DNA from: Haemaphysalis longicornis
Taxonomy: Eukaryota > Arthropoda > Arachnida > Ixodida > Ixodidae
NCBI GenBank assembly: GCA_013339765.2
Contig: JABSTR010001245.1
Coordinates: forward strand, 36,378 to 100,377
DNA: 64,000 nucleotides
Direction of reading: 5' to 3'
Shown: positions 1 through 12,039 of the stretch, piece by piece
Numbering within the stretch: the first letter of the stretch is position 1
How the letters are laid out: the number at the start of each line of letters is the position of its first letter
Made by a program: the position numbers and the translations under genes
Notes under the pieces: generated by a model
What the model was told of the DNA's origin: nothing
The model's database searches: none
Seen by the model: only the letters and a program-made list of their open reading frames with translations

Positions 1-1680
1 CGCACGAAGAAAGTTTCGCGTCCAACTATCATCTTCGTTCGACTGATGGGTGCGTAATTGTTTGCCTATGCACCCCTGTACAAATAAGAACCGCTTCCGT
101 CGTTCGAAATGGAACAATTGGTGGACATCGGCTTCATAGCCCGAGGGACCCTTGTTCGGTTCGTACAAAGGAAGCATTTGTTAGGGGCTATACTCCCTAG
201 GGGCTTAGGCTATCAGTGTGTCCGGTCATCTTCGTCGTCATCGTATCATGTAGTCGCGGAACTAAAATACGGGGACGCTCGTTTTTAAACGCCTCGCATT
301 AGAGCGTAACGAGTACGAAATGAACACACCGGGACACTGGTTTTCCCACGCCTCGCGCTAGAACAGTTACTGCTCTAAAGACACGTGACCATTACAGCTA
401 AACTACACACCTCTACCCGCGAACGGTTTCATCTGCGTGGGAAAAAACGCCGAGGCGCCCCGAATAGACTTATACACTGCATGCTTCACCCCTGCCAAGG
501 TTTCTCGTTAGTGGAGATGGCCCAGCATTTCTGTTCTTTCACTTCACCCGCGACCATCGTCGTGAGAGAGAAAGTTGCCTTTCCTGCAGTGTGTTTCCGC
601 CGCGACATACGCCATTTGGGAGACATAGGAAGCTTTGCTCTGATGTACTGTATAGGCAAGCAATATTCTCTTTGAGAAATATTTTACCTTGCGCGGAATT
701 AACCTCGACAGGGCGTGGGTAATGACTTTCACCGCCTTGTTGACTATGTTGTAAAAACGAAATCAGCGGTTCTTTATCGCCCTTGCTATATTTGTTCCGG
801 TTTTCGCACAAAACTGCATTTGTGTTTTGCTCAGCGCGTGTGTCTTAGTCAAAAGACGATGGACAGATGTCAGGACGGGTGACAATTTCTATGAGAGGAC
901 GCTCTGTTCCTTTTGTACTTGAACCATTTTCAGCTGCGATTTGTTTGGTTTTAGCTATAGTTATTGGTGATTAGCGAGTACTTCTCACGTAATAAATAAG
1001 TTCAGAAGCGGCACCATGTATACATTGTTAGTAAACAGAGTCACAAACAGAGGGAAGAGTGTACATTGTCCTCTCAAAATATAGTTTTATGTGGTTAAGC
1101 TGCAAAGTGTGTGGCCACAGTGCTCCATTCAGCCACAAGTGCGTGACCAAAATACGTGACAGTTCAGAACAATCTCCTCGGTGACGACCCAGAATCGGTG
1201 TAAAAAAGCACAAAAAAAAACGAAACACGACCTCGTGGTTTACAATCGCAAACAAAATACGCGGTCATCGACATGTACAATCATTACAAAGGCGTCAGGT
1301 GCACAAAGTTACAGCTGGAGAGTCACGATGGCTCGAGCAAATTGACGCATTGCACAAGAAAACAAGACAGCGTTGATTCTCTCAGTCGTCAAAAATTGCT
1401 CTCTAATTTTCTCTTCCTGGAATATCTCAAGAGATTGTAATAGCTGTAAAATGACAGATAGAGGAAACAAATCGAAAAGCGGAATAATTGTATACATCTA
1501 ACCAATTGATTTTGCTGTATGTAGAAGGGAAATTCGTATGTGCGTTTGAAGAAAACATTATATCCGTAGATAGTTCGCAACCAAAGAAAAAGGCACTATA
1601 TATTTTTTGCCTTTGCTGGCTACCATACCGTTGCAAAACAATTCACACTCATCCTATGATACCGATACGCAAACAGATAT
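1..1680. other. Anonymous DNA, no gene seen
   Basis: I see no ORF with a recognisable domain, no convincing splice pair and no RNA gene. Short open frames near 385-675 and on the minus strand near 540-810 have no family resemblance and no supporting signals. The only structure noted is a weak two-copy tandem repeat at about 271-389. Confidence 0.5.
271..389. repeat. Imperfect two-copy tandem repeat, ~60-bp unit
   Basis: Two adjacent ~60-bp blocks share the order GGGAC-CT-GTTTT, ACGCCTCGC, TAGA and a terminal CACC/GACC. They are diverged with scattered substitutions. It may be a degenerate satellite fragment or chance; only two units are seen. Confidence 0.3.
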
Positions 1681-1686
1681 AACAAA

Positions 1687-2680
1687 TTGCCGTGTATCTG
1701 CTCCTTTCGTTGCAACTGTCGACGAAAGACGATAGTCATTTGGCGCCCTTGCCAAGTAAAAGCCCCCCTTGCCTTTGCGCCCATCTCTCGTGCTGTTCTT
1801 CTCCCGTCTCGCTTCTATCGAGACCAACGGCCTTGCTGTTTGCTCAAGTCATTGAAATTTACCGCGTTTTACTGCTCCACGCCGGTTGCCTTATTTTCAG
1901 CGCAGCCGTACGGCGGATACGCGGATAAATCGAGGCATCCAGCTAGAATGTCTATAAAACCGCGTTGCCCGATTTCACGTGCGATCCAAGCGGAACGTGG
2001 AACCTATCTAGTTTAAGCCTCCGTTACTGTTGCTGTTACATCCCTTAAAATGCTTGCTAGGAGCCACAGCGGCGCGGGCGACAGCAGGCGATGGAGTGAA
2101 TGTTTTTGTAGGGCATGTTGTATTTTATTTGCTTTCGGAAAAATTAAGCATCCATGAATATTTCAATAAGAGAATACTGCACATATCATTTATGTATTTA
2201 TTTTCTGCCTCATATTTATGCAATAAAGTTTGTCTGTAAAAAAATAAAGTTCATTGTCTGTCTGTATGTCTGATATTTTACTTAGAAAAAACAGCGCCAA
2301 AAAACGATACGACAAGGAGTAAAGACAAACACTGCGGTGTCTGTCTTTGAATACAAACACTCCCTGTCGTATCGTTTTTTGGCGCTGTTTTTTCTAAGTG
2401 GCATCATGCACCAACTAGCCCGTCTCAGTTCACTGGTGCAGTTCGTCTCATATTTATGTAATTATTGTTCGTGTTCAAAAATGTTGACAAGTATGAACAT
2501 TCCCCCAGGACTTAGACGTTCAGATTTGGCTTTGGTATATAAAGCTCTCGTGCAACTTCTATATCCCATTCGCCGGGTGGCTGAATCGAGTTACATACAT
2601 ACAGACAGACCGACAGATTTACAGACAAACCAAATTTTGTTTTTTCAAGAAGCCCCGAAACACTATCTTCTCAAAAATCT
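1687..2680 (+). repeat. Unclassified repeat family A, copy 1 (interrupted)
   Basis: This segment aligns by eye, in order and same strand, with the split copy at 60342-60608 plus 62279-62718. Shared landmarks are the start CGTATCTGCTCCTTTCGTTGCAA, a block CACGTGCG...GAACGTGGAACC, GCATCCAT, TTGACAAGTATGAACAT, a TATA-like TATATAAAG at 2536-2544, GGGTGGCT-AATC and a (CAGA)n-rich tail. No protein domain is visible. The TATA box and lack of coding capacity would suit a solo LTR or a non-autonomous element, but I found no TG...CA termini and leave it unclassified. It is split by a 226-bp insertion at 2221-2446. Confidence 0.7.
2221..2446. mobile_element. Hairpin-forming insertion with 12-bp target duplication, PLE-terminus-like
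   Basis: The 12-mer CTCATATTTATG flanks the segment at 2209-2220 and 2447-2458, and the second family A copy (near 62500) has this site once, so it is an insertion. Inside, 2280-2320 and 2359-2399 are 41-bp inverted arms with one mismatch, and the loop has a second inner stem (2321-2332 with 2337-2348). The arms contain ACAGCGC followed by CAAAA and GACAAACAC-type motifs resembling the terminal repeats of the PLE at 27180 and 29768. I infer a PLE terminal fragment. No coding sequence is present. Confidence 0.65.
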
Positions 2681-2689
2681 CGTCCTTAA

Positions 2690-5600
2690 CGCGACGAGCA
2701 CAGTCCGTCCATCGTGTTCGCTGGTCGTCAAAGGATGACGACGTTAAAGTTTCTAGAGGAAAAATAAGAGATTTGCACGGGTCACGACCTAAAACTTTGC
2801 GCGCATGTCACTAGGCTACCGCCTGCGTGTAACTACCCCAGCGTTTTGTGGTTGACTTCCTGCCCGCAGTTGGCGAGGTACCTATGAGACGGCGCCCCTT
2901 TTCTGTTGCATGATTTATATGCTGTGTCATCATTTACACAAAAGTGCCCACCCCAAAATTATGCCTACCGTTCGTGTCAGGGGGAATTATAATCACTTGC
3001 TATGCATGTCGATGGAGAGTGTGAAGGGGTGAGCTACGTTAGGTTTTCTTTAGAGTTTTGGTCACAGGTAGTCGGGCATGAGTCTATACAGGTGATTATA
3101 AGGTAACACCACAAGGACAGACATGGACATTTCAAGTAAACTGCAAAACGAACCATGGTACAACAGGGTACGGTCCACGCAAAAATTAGGGTCAATACAC
3201 TACATAAAAGAAATCCGAACATCATACAGGAGACTTGCGGTGCGGCCGGGAACTGTCGGTAAAGCGTCGCATCGCTGTCTGTGAGGTGAGTTCATTGTCG
3301 CTCTCACCACGGGAGTTATGCTGTCCAGGGCCCAGCTACTGGCTCCGGAACTGCGAGGACAACAGGGTGCCTGAGAAAGCGTACCGCGGATCACACGCAC
3401 AACGGAACGCAGAGAAAGATGTCCAGCCTGTCCTGCCGTGTTCCCAACTGGTCGTCTCGCCCGGTGCCAGTGTCTTGATTGACGAAACCGCTGACAGTCT
3501 CAGCCGTTCCACCACTGATTTTCCACCCACTCCACACACCCGTATTCTCTCTGCTGCGGCTCTCGGCCAGCTCATACCCTGCTGAGGATTTCCCGTGGGT
3601 CTTGCTGGTTGCGTTTTCCCAATCTTCGCCTTTCGGCCACATCATCACAGGGAGAAAGTCATCACAAGCCACGTCTGGGAGCCACATAAGTCTAGTGTGT
3701 AGGTGCAACAAGTTAAGTTTTATTCTCACCGCGGAAAGATTCCAGCAGGTACGTTTTTGTGTACACCGCTGCGTCTAGGAAACATAGTAGAATAAACAAT
3801 GCGTTTATAAAGGTGGGTTGCATTCAGAAATTGACATGAATAAAACATCCCTTTTTGTGTACAAAAACGCCCGGAGCCCTTAAAGCCTACTTATTTCGGA
3901 GCAAAATTCAAATATTTTTTTTCACAGGAATTGTACCAACACTTAACGCTTAACATGCCACCCAACACAAAAGTAACCAAAATAGTAGATCGCCCTCAGA
4001 GCCCATTAGGTTAGGCGAGTAAGTAGTTTAGTGGCTGAGGTGTTCCTCTATACCTTACGATGTGTTCCCTGCTATTTTCGCCTGCTGCGATAGAACATGC
4101 ACGAAAACCAAAAACAGGAATACCTTACAAGGGCGATTTCCCTTCGCTACGAAAAGATGCCCGGGCGCCTTGATTACGGGCTTATGTCGCAGATGCAGCT
4201 TCAGTCTGTCTGATTCGTATACACGTTTAGCAGTTAGAATTGTGGTGATAATAAATATAGAAGATTTTAGCGGAGGTGCTAAAGATAACAAATTACAGAA
4301 AAAGAAATGTTTGTTAGCGAAGTAAAATATGCCGTGGATTCCAACCACCTTTTATAAGTTGTGACTACGAAAGCTTCAAAGCTGAATTGAACGATGGTGT
4401 ATTCTTGCTGTTTGGCGATGCGAGCAATTGTGGCTGTTGCGCCGCTGTGTGAAGTGAGCGGAGCGGTGGTTTGTTCGATGTTTCGTTGCTTCAACTCCGC
4501 CGAACACTGCACTTGCTCTCGAAGCTGCAATTGTTTTCCTGTTAGCTGGTTATACTAAAGCACGGCGCTTCCTAGAAGCGTGGCCTTTTTGTCACAGTTT
4601 AGGAGTTTAATGCCCTCGTCTACACCTATTTGTATTAGGAGGCCAACCGTAGTGGACGCTTCTGAAATTACTTAACCAAAAGGGAATCTTCAGCGTGCAC
4701 CTAATTATTAGCAAAGGCGGTGTTCATTTTTCACCTCCATCGCTTAAGTTTACGTATTGTCTGTTAGTTGTATGTGGATTATACCAAACAAAGCGGTGCT
4801 ATGAAATTATTCGCAGTCGCATATTTGCCCTTTCTCGGCTTGTGAGAGCTCCTGGAGAAACAACGCTTACTTATTATGTATGTGAGGGACTTATAGTTTG
4901 TAAGTTTGAATTCCGTGGCCTGCATCCTGGCGGTAAAAATGCATTTCAACAATGAGGTCATCAATTCAAAATAGTCAACGCGTAACGCAGGGCAGTAACA
5001 AAGAGTGGTAAACATGAGTTGATCAGTTAAAAGTGTATTGGGGTAGAAACTATTTATCGAAAAAGGAATGACATGTGACGTCAAAACTTACTGCATAATG
5101 TTGTAAGTGGATCCGGGTCATTCGGGGATTCAGCGCTTAAAGGAGAAACATAATAGAAAGTCGCGACAATAGCGATCCAGCTAAGTGTTGTCGTCTTCAT
5201 GATCGCCCGTGTGACAACAGCGATGTTGAAGTGGTCACAGAAAACCACCGTAATTTTATATCTCTCCTCAGCCGACGTGTCCCAGCTTCAAAGCTGCAGT
5301 GACATTTTGCAAAACGGTAAATGAATAAATCTTGTAGTTCAGCCTCCGTGCGTAAACCTTGCCCTTCTACATTTTCGGCCCTATGGATAGAACTTCAAGT
5401 ATGAAAGGCAACGACCTAAGTGCTGATCACGCAGGGACGCAAATCTTGATTTTATGTCGGCGAATATAAGCTTTGATATTTTACTCGTGCTTTAAAACCA
5501 AGACGATAGGCATTTGTTCTGGGATTTTCAGCAACATGCCGGCTTTCGCATAATTTAGTTTATGCAATCGACATTTTACAGTGAGTGGAGGGCTGTTTAT

Positions 5601-6440
5601 GATATTGAATGAATTCGAAGCGATAAGTACGTTTTTTCAACTTGACCTATACCAGGAGCAGTAACCTTTAAGGCGAGTCACTGTTTTTTTAGTCCGATAA
5701 TTCCTTGACTTAAGCCTGTCGTTGAGAACGTTTTCCAGACCAATTGCAAAACTGCAGTCTCTGTTTCGTGCATATCCAGTCAGTCTATTTATTAGCAACA
5801 AATTGCAGACGGCTGGACGAAACTAAAAGCGTTCATTGCAACCTTGTTCGGAGGAGAACGCAAGGAATTGCGATTTTACAGCCTTAGAGAAGACGAAAAT
5901 CCTAAGCGGCACATGACACGTCTATACGTGCATCGAGCCGACGCATGTATAGTTTAAGTGTAGGAGAGTAGAGCCGAAAAAATGTTTCAGCACATAGACC
6001 CCGGGCAATCGAATTTGCAACCAGAAGTCAGTGGTGTATCGCCTTGGGGCACACCCCTTTGGAATTGAAGCGTTCGAAGTTTCTGTCAGAATGCCGAAAC
6101 ACCATAACTTCTTAAGCAACGATATCGTTAACTGATGACCGTCGCACACGGGAGAATATTGTAGTTCTACTAGGGGAAATAAATTTTTCATTGTGAGTCT
6201 ACCAGCAGACTCAATTTGATATTTAGGATAAACCAAAACATCAACCGCCTTTAATAGACAACTGCAATGATATTACAAGATGTCACCGTGGTTTAAGCTT
6301 TGGTTTAATAGTGTCTTGGTCTTTGAACTTGTGAAGGCCAAACACGGGTGACACATTTTATTTTAAGAGTACCGAAGTAGCAGTTGCAACGCTCCAACTT
6401 CATTCGGAGTCAAGTGTGGTGTGGTAGATTTCAGATTACC
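2690..6440. other. Anonymous DNA, no gene seen
   Basis: Several ORFs of 80-116 codons occur (for example 3235-3585 plus, 3391-3729 minus, 4055-4348 minus), but they overlap on opposite strands, have no recognisable motif and lack clear splice or poly(A) context. Nothing here can be supported as a gene. Confidence 0.45.
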
Positions 6441-6444
6441 TTAG

Positions 6445-6985
6445 TTTAATACCAGTGCTAGGACAGGACACAGAGGAGGCGACACGGTACTGGGCGCTGA
6501 CGTACAACAGAGGGTTGATTTCGCCGCAGCTGAATACATTCCCTGGGAACTAAAAGCGCACAAACACACAAAATTATAAAAGTTCGAAGGCCCGGCTCTT
6601 TCTATAAAATTATGCACACGCGCAAAGATTACAATGCATGACTTAGGTAATTGGGCTTCTTTTTAGCCAGTCAATCGACGCCATGCTGACGGAATAGTCA
6701 TTTTGTGTGTGGATGATGGGGGCCTCAAAGAGTTCTCTGGGGCGTTGCTCCTTATATCTTTTTAGTACACGTGTCGGTTCGAATCTGGGCTTGCATCTAT
6801 ACTTCGTACAATGAAGGGCTAGCTTGCTGCTTTTTTTCTGTTTTTTGGTTGCAGGCGTGTTTATGTAGCCGGTCCTTAGGCAGCGGCCTGTCTGGCCCGT
6901 ATATGACTGACCGAAAGACCGCGGCATGTCGTACACTGCTCCCGATGCGCACTCCACCAATCGCTGTGCGTGCATCTTAAAGCTA
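6445..6985 (-). mobile_element. Penelope-like element fragment, minus-strand arm
   Basis: The minus strand carries a PLE GIY-YIG endonuclease remnant followed by its 3' non-coding end. Positions about 6445-6780 are repeated in inverted orientation at about 7035-7323 plus 8452-8490, making a head-to-head pair. Shared blocks, read on the element strand, include GATATAAGGAGC, ATTCCGTCA, CGATTGACTGGC, AAAAAGAAGC, ATTACCTAAGTCATG, TTTATAGAAA, TATTCAGCTGCGG and TCAGCGCCCAGT. Inverted 5'-truncated partial copies are a known feature of Penelope-like elements. Confidence 0.75.
6643..6975 (-). pseudogene. GIY-YIG endonuclease domain remnant of a Penelope-like element
   Basis: The open frame of 110 codons keeps the order expected of a PLE C-terminal nuclease: GAVYDMP (the GIY-type strand), then SYTGQTGRCL (the YIG-type strand), a Cys pair, RFEPTRVLKRYK and a final RELFEAPII helix holding the catalytic-type Glu. 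In this family the enzyme nicks target DNA during insertion. The stretch after GRCL is garbled (no R-x-x-EH helix can be read), there is no attached RT and the fragment ends abruptly, so it cannot be active. The opposite arm at 7035-7140 repeats the KRYKE...IH part. Confidence 0.75.
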
Positions 6986-7019
6986 AGCCTCGTGGAAATT
7001 TCGACATGTTCTGTTCGAG

Positions 7020-7323
7020 TTTGGGCTTGCTTTAGTCTGGGTTTCTACTAAATAGATATAAGGAGCCACGCACTAAGAAAATCTTTGTGGCCCACATCAT
7101 GGACACACGAAATGAGAATTCCGTCACCATGGGGTCGATTGACTGGCATAAAAAGAAGCACGATTACCTAAGTCATGTATTGGAATTTTTGCGCTAGTGC
7201 ATCATTTTATAGAAACGAGCCTTGCCTGCGCGATTTGGTGATTTTGTGTGTTTTATTGTTTTTATTTCCCAGGGTTTGTATTCAGCTGCGGTGAAATAAC
7301 CCCTTTGTTGCTAGTCAGCGCCC
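7020..7323 (+). mobile_element. Penelope-like element fragment, plus-strand arm (split)
   Basis: This is the inverted partner of the minus-strand arm, covering the end of the endonuclease region (about 7035-7140) and the non-coding terminus to TAGTCAGCGCCC at 7312-7323. The arm resumes at 8452-8490 after a LINE insertion: the same 12-mer recurs at 8452-8463 and is followed by AGTCTCGCTTCGCTTCCTGTGTGTCC, which matches the uninterrupted opposite arm (6460-6490 region, complement). Confidence 0.75.
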
Positions 7324-8451
7324 TACTACTACTACTAAGTGGTTCAAGAGAAAAGGAAAAGAAATGCACTGGGGAAATTTTGAGCCCAGCTGGGGGCTCA
7401 CCTGCGTACAACCCAGTGCGGGGGGGAGGGACAGGGGGCTATATAAAGATTAGAGAGGAGAAAGGGGGTGAGAAAGGGATAGGTAGGCGAGCAACAAGAG
7501 CGAGGAGCCTCGACGTGAATCTTCGTGAACTAGCAGCAATGGCGCGTCCAGCAGGAGGCGGAAGACGTCACGGCGGGTGCCGTCGGGGCCTGCTGGGTGT
7601 AGCAGGCTCTCCAGGCGCTGGTGGGGCAGCCCAAGACGCTGGAACGAAGTCTGCAGCACTCCCCGGTGTGCCGCAAACTCCGGGAAGGAGCAAAGCAGGT
7701 GCTCCAGCGTCTCAAGCTCGGGACAGTGGGCACAGGTGAGGGAGGAGCGGCGGCCTTGGCGGTGCAGTCGGGCTGCCACGTCAGAGAAATTCAGCCGAAG
7801 CCGGAGCAGCAGGCTGCGGGCGTCCCTGCTCAGACGCCCCGGGAGGACCCGAGGGGCCTGGCCACTCACCACACGGCAATCTGGGTGCATGGCGAGGGCC
7901 ACTTGGGCGAGCTGCTGGCGTGCAGCATCGAATGCGGTGACGTCCCGGGAGACAGGGGTGACTGGCTGGTGAGCACCCTTGGCCAGGGCGTCGGCCGCGT
8001 CCTTCCCCGGGATCGCCATGTGGGACGGCAGCCACTGCAGGCGGACGTAGCAGCCGCCAGAGGCAACCGCATGGAGCTTGGCGGCCAGCGATGTCTCTAC
8101 ATGCCCGCAGGAGCTGGACGGCTGGTCTGCCTCCCGCAGTCGTCGCAGAGCTGGCCGGGAGTCTGTCAGGACCAGGGCCTGGCTGTCCTGGCCCGCCCGT
8201 TCAAGCAGCAGGTCCGCAGCTAGGTGCAGGCCGGCCAGCTCCGCAGTGGTCGACGACGCGGGCAAGGGCAGGCGGCACGTTCGGCTGGCGCCCAGCGCAG
8301 GCGCCGTGCAGGCAGCTGCCGCGGTGCCCGTGTGGGGCCGCACCGAGCCGTCCGTGTAGATATGTAGGCGTCCGCTGGCGCCCTCGTGCAGCAGGACAGC
8401 CACCTCCTGGTAGACGGCCGCGTGTGGGGTGGTCCGCTTGCTGCGTACCCT
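7324..8451 (-). mobile_element. 5'-truncated RNase H-bearing LINE (I-type superfamily), inserted in PLE arm
   Basis: A 1128-bp minus-strand insertion is bracketed by the target duplication TAGTCAGCGCCC (7312-7323 and 8452-8463). The inserted DNA holds the RNase H and zinc-finger end of a LINE ORF2, a 3' UTR with CTGGGTTGTA (complement of TACAACCCAG) and a (TAG)n tail at 7324-7340. The same 3' UTR recurs in the truncated copy at 10640-11010. Truncation at the 5' side and a simple-repeat tail are typical products of target-primed reverse transcription. Confidence 0.85.
7450..8451 (-). pseudogene. LINE ORF2 C-terminus: RNase H plus zinc-finger tail
   Basis: The frame is open for more than 317 codons and runs in from the truncated 5' edge; there is no true start. 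RNase H motifs appear in order: YTDGS (about residue 16), TAELAG with the Glu near 55, LTDS with Asp near 81, and LPSHMAIPGKDAADALAK (about 125-142). A CAHC...H...C zinc knuckle follows near residues 225-240. In RNase H-bearing LINEs this domain removes the RNA template during insertion. The frame is strikingly intact and GC-rich compared with its surroundings, which suggests a fairly recent insertion, but the RT and endonuclease are missing so it cannot act alone. Confidence 0.9.
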
Positions 8452-8494
8452 TAGTCAGCGCCCAGTCTCGCTTCGCTTCCTGTGTGTCCATAGG

Positions 8495-10640
8495 TTCTCA
8501 GTTCACACTACCGAAGCAACAGCTAAGGACGTAAAAAAATTGGCGAAGCTTGTACGGTGTTAGGAGCAGTCATCGTCTTACCCATCCCTATCGTCGTCTT
8601 CCTCATGCATAACGGATCGCGTTGGCCGAAGGCTCTCAAATTTCTCCCAAAGTGGCACGCGTGAGTACGTGTTAGACTCTGCGGCAACCAGCATCGCGAA
8701 TCGGGCTTCTGTAGCACGGGCTGTCCTGTGCTCCCTCCTAGAGGCGCGGGGGCACGTTAACTCTTTTCCTGGAAATTTGCGCGGACACCACGAGCAAGGC
8801 TGGACAACTCCAGACACTCCTCGTGAGACGGGTGTTGACGGGTGACGTAAACGGTGGGAGTGATTGTGACTCCCGTATATTTTATGACGCCGCACACATT
8901 AGAGCCAGAAACAACAACTCCGCTGTTAAATCAGCGTTTTCCGCAGTTCCGTTGGCTGAAACGTGCAATTACGCCATTTTGTAAAGATATTACGACAACT
9001 GTGACAGCAGTGTGAACTTGGCGTAACAAAGCAAACAAAATGTACTTCGATAAGTTATTTATTCTGCTTTGCTTTCTCGTGTCGAAGGTATCACATCATC
9101 GTGAGACAAACGTCTCAAATCATGGCTTAATGCAAGTAATGAATTGTTTTGGGTTAATTTGGACATCCAGCATTAGCGTCACGTGTAATTTTGAAGTCTG
9201 GTATTTCCCCTGTTGTTTTCTTCAAACAAGCGGGAAAGTATGTTCAGGCGGCGGTTACATCCGCAGTAATATTTTTATGAGTAATAATCTGTAGGAAGAA
9301 AATACAGAAATAAATGCAGCAAATTTTGAAAGCAAGAATAAAAAAATTGCAGATAATAAGTGTTTTCAGTGTCACCACTTCTCTACTCCTTGGTCTAGAA
9401 AGTGGCAGGCCCTCAGCAATGGCAAAGGCTCATGGCTCTCTTGAATAAGCTCAAAACGTTATTTGATGACACAAACACAACGAACAGGAATCGTGGTCTT
9501 CGTATTCTTTCATGAATTCAAAGCCGAAACGTAGATGGCGTGCAGACCAGTTTTGTAATTCCAGTCCATTGGTTGTGTATTGGTATCCTTTTGACTAGAA
9601 AACAAGGCTGTTGTACCGCTTTTACATTCTCTTCTACTGACGCCATGCGTCGAAAAACTTGAAAACTTCAAAACTTATGGTGTGCTTATGCTTCATGACT
9701 GGCGGACATCACCATCACCATAAGGGCGTGTTCTGCACTGTACACCCTTGAATTGCTGCCGACACAAAGAGCGCAAACTGCTGTAGGTAATAACATTTTC
9801 CTGGCCACTAGCCAACTGAGGTAGGTATTCGATGCAAAACAATCATTCCTGACTGTTGTAGACACAACTGCTCTACTACAGTGAATTACCGCTTTAAAAT
9901 GAATAAACTGCACTGAAATGTTTTTGCCAGAATGTAATCCAAATTAGTAGTTTAAGCTCGCAAAATCACCATACCGAGTTTTCAGCTTGCACTTGGCATG
10001 GAGTGCTTAAAAGATCAGGACGGGATGATGACAGAAGAAATAAACGCGTCTCATGGAGCTTATCCTTCTCCGCCCACAAGCCCGACCTACGGCCGGGCAG
10101 AGAGCATTTCTGGCAATTTCTCTCCTACAACACCATTGTTTAACGCTCTGTATGGACATGTATGCTACTGTATGTAATTTATTTTCCTCCGTAAGATTGC
10201 AAGCAACAAAAGAATGATGGTTTGTGCATGTGTATTGGTACGCAATTGTGGCAGCTAAATAAAAAGTGTTTTTTCACTAATCGCATCTCGAGCAGGAGTA
10301 GAAGAAAAACCACTAGCTGGTCATTCCATACCCCGCCCGTTTTCTGTATGGGCGTAATATTTACGGTATTGCTATCTTGACCCTTCCTGGTGGCCTTATG
10401 TTTCCGGGAACGCACACGCATCAACGTAGAGATATTTGTGTCAATTCCATGCAAACAAATCAATGCACTGCGGTAGTTATCTTGTGTATTTTATTTTAGA
10501 AGCTGAACGCCATTGTAATATTGCTGCTGAATCGTAAGGAATTTAAAGTCAAGCTGAGCATAAATGTCAAAGTAAACCATGCTGATTATTACGTACAATG
10601 TGACGGTGGTTATGGTGTTGGAAAAGTAAAGGAAAGAAAC
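8495..10640. other. Anonymous DNA, no gene seen
   Basis: Short unsupported ORFs only. AT-rich tracts near 9300-9360 and scattered AATAAA words are not linked to any coding exon I can recognise. Confidence 0.45.
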
Positions 10641-11010
10641 TTGGGACGTTTTTGAGGTCGGCAAGGAGCTCGCCTGCATACAACCCAGTGCAGGGGAAAA
10701 GAAGTAGAGGGGGAGTGAAAGGATAGAGCAGAGAGAGAGAGACAGAGAAAGATATAAAGAGAGGATAAAGAATACGAGGTAGGGCTGTCAGTCCGGGTAC
10801 ATAGTCACTGCAGTGAAGGCTACAGCCGCTGCGAGAGGCCGGTCGTCTCCAGGCAATTGAGCAGATGGGCGAATACTTCCCGTTGGGTCGCCGCAGGCGC
10901 CTTGACGCAAGGGTTTGACGCTGGAGCACTCGGTGGAGCTCGGGTCTCGGGCCCGCGTGGCGTGGGCAGAAGCACAGTAGGTACCCCAGCGTCTCTGGTT
11001 CCTATCAGTC
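10640..11010 (-). mobile_element. Second truncated copy of the 7.3-8.5 kb LINE (3' end only)
   Basis: The 3' UTR words CTCGCCTGCATACAACCCAGTGC (complement strand of the element) near 10669-10693 match 7394-7417. On the minus strand, frames near 10788-11000 encode ETLGYLLCF and VLQRQTLASRRLRRP, corresponding to ETLEHLLCSF and VLQTSFQRLGLPHQRL in the longer copy. Several frameshifts separate these pieces. No flanking duplication was identified. Confidence 0.75.
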
Positions 11011-11019
11011 GAGACATGC

Positions 11020-12035
11020 AAGGTGCTGCGAGAATTCCAAGAAAACTGCCGTCAAGGAAACTTCTACAATTTCAAAAGCAGTTAGCCTGAAGTTTGCTTG
11101 TTTCAAATAGTCCGCTTCGAATGAGCCCTCGTTGGTTGAAGTAAAACGACCAGGATGTGACAAAAAAAACATGACTTGGTTTGCAACATTTCATGCCCTG
11201 CGTGATATCAAACACACACCATCATATCAAACAAGCACGTACTTTTTTTAATACATAAAGATCACAATCTCACCGAAGAGCTACCATCGACATGCACCCA
11301 ACGAATTTGACTTTGCTTCAGTGTTCTTTTTCTTTACTAGTAGTCATCATGTGGCCTAACGACCACATAGGTAGCAACAGTCGCACTTTGCAGTAATAGG
11401 GCGAATTATAAAAATTCCAACACAAAATAAAACTCTTGTAGAGATAAAAAGCTTTGTTTATTAAAGGTATTTATTCTATCAGCAAAAATACCCCAAAATG
11501 TACACGTCACAACACATTTAGCACTCTTAATTTGTATAGCACACACACAAAGAGAAATTAGCTTTTCTAGAGCAGCCTTTATTCTTTCTGTCTATCTGTC
11601 TTTTCAGACAGACATTTATTATCTTGTTTCATTTATTTATTCACCTCTTATGTATTTCTGACAGAAATAAATAGCGATCCTTTAGAAAATCCTTGGTTTC
11701 ATCACAATTTCTTATATTTTCGTTTGAAAGACTCCTACCTCAAACCCTGATCAAGGATTCGAGGGATTGAATAATGTTTATGGGCCGTTTCTACAAGGCA
11801 TGAGCGATGACAAAAGCCTGATAGAAGCAGCTTGACGAGCCCCTCATTACAATTCTGGCGCTAAGCAGTAGACGGCAACAGGTTTGGCGTGTGCTTTAAA
11901 ACCTCTATAAAAGCGGGAAAGGTTAAGGATGCAAAGGAAATTGTTGCACAAGCCTCTGTGAATAGCTGCGGATTTTTGTGCTATAACAAAAATCAGCCTT
12001 TCTTGGGGTAGTGATGTATCTGTTCGTGGCCAAAC
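11020..12035. other. Anonymous AT-rich DNA, no gene seen
   Basis: No domain-bearing ORF or RNA gene is visible. The region is AT-rich with a short TCTGTCTATCTGTC simple repeat near 11587-11605. Confidence 0.45.
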
Positions 12036-12039
12036 TTCA

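Noticed and set aside
1687..2016. 109-codon ORF within family A
   Set aside because: The corresponding region in the second family A copy is not open in the same frame, so coding is not supported.
3235..3729. Overlapping ORFs of 99-116 codons on both strands as a gene
   Set aside because: They overlap on opposite strands and contain no family motif, splice context or poly(A) link.
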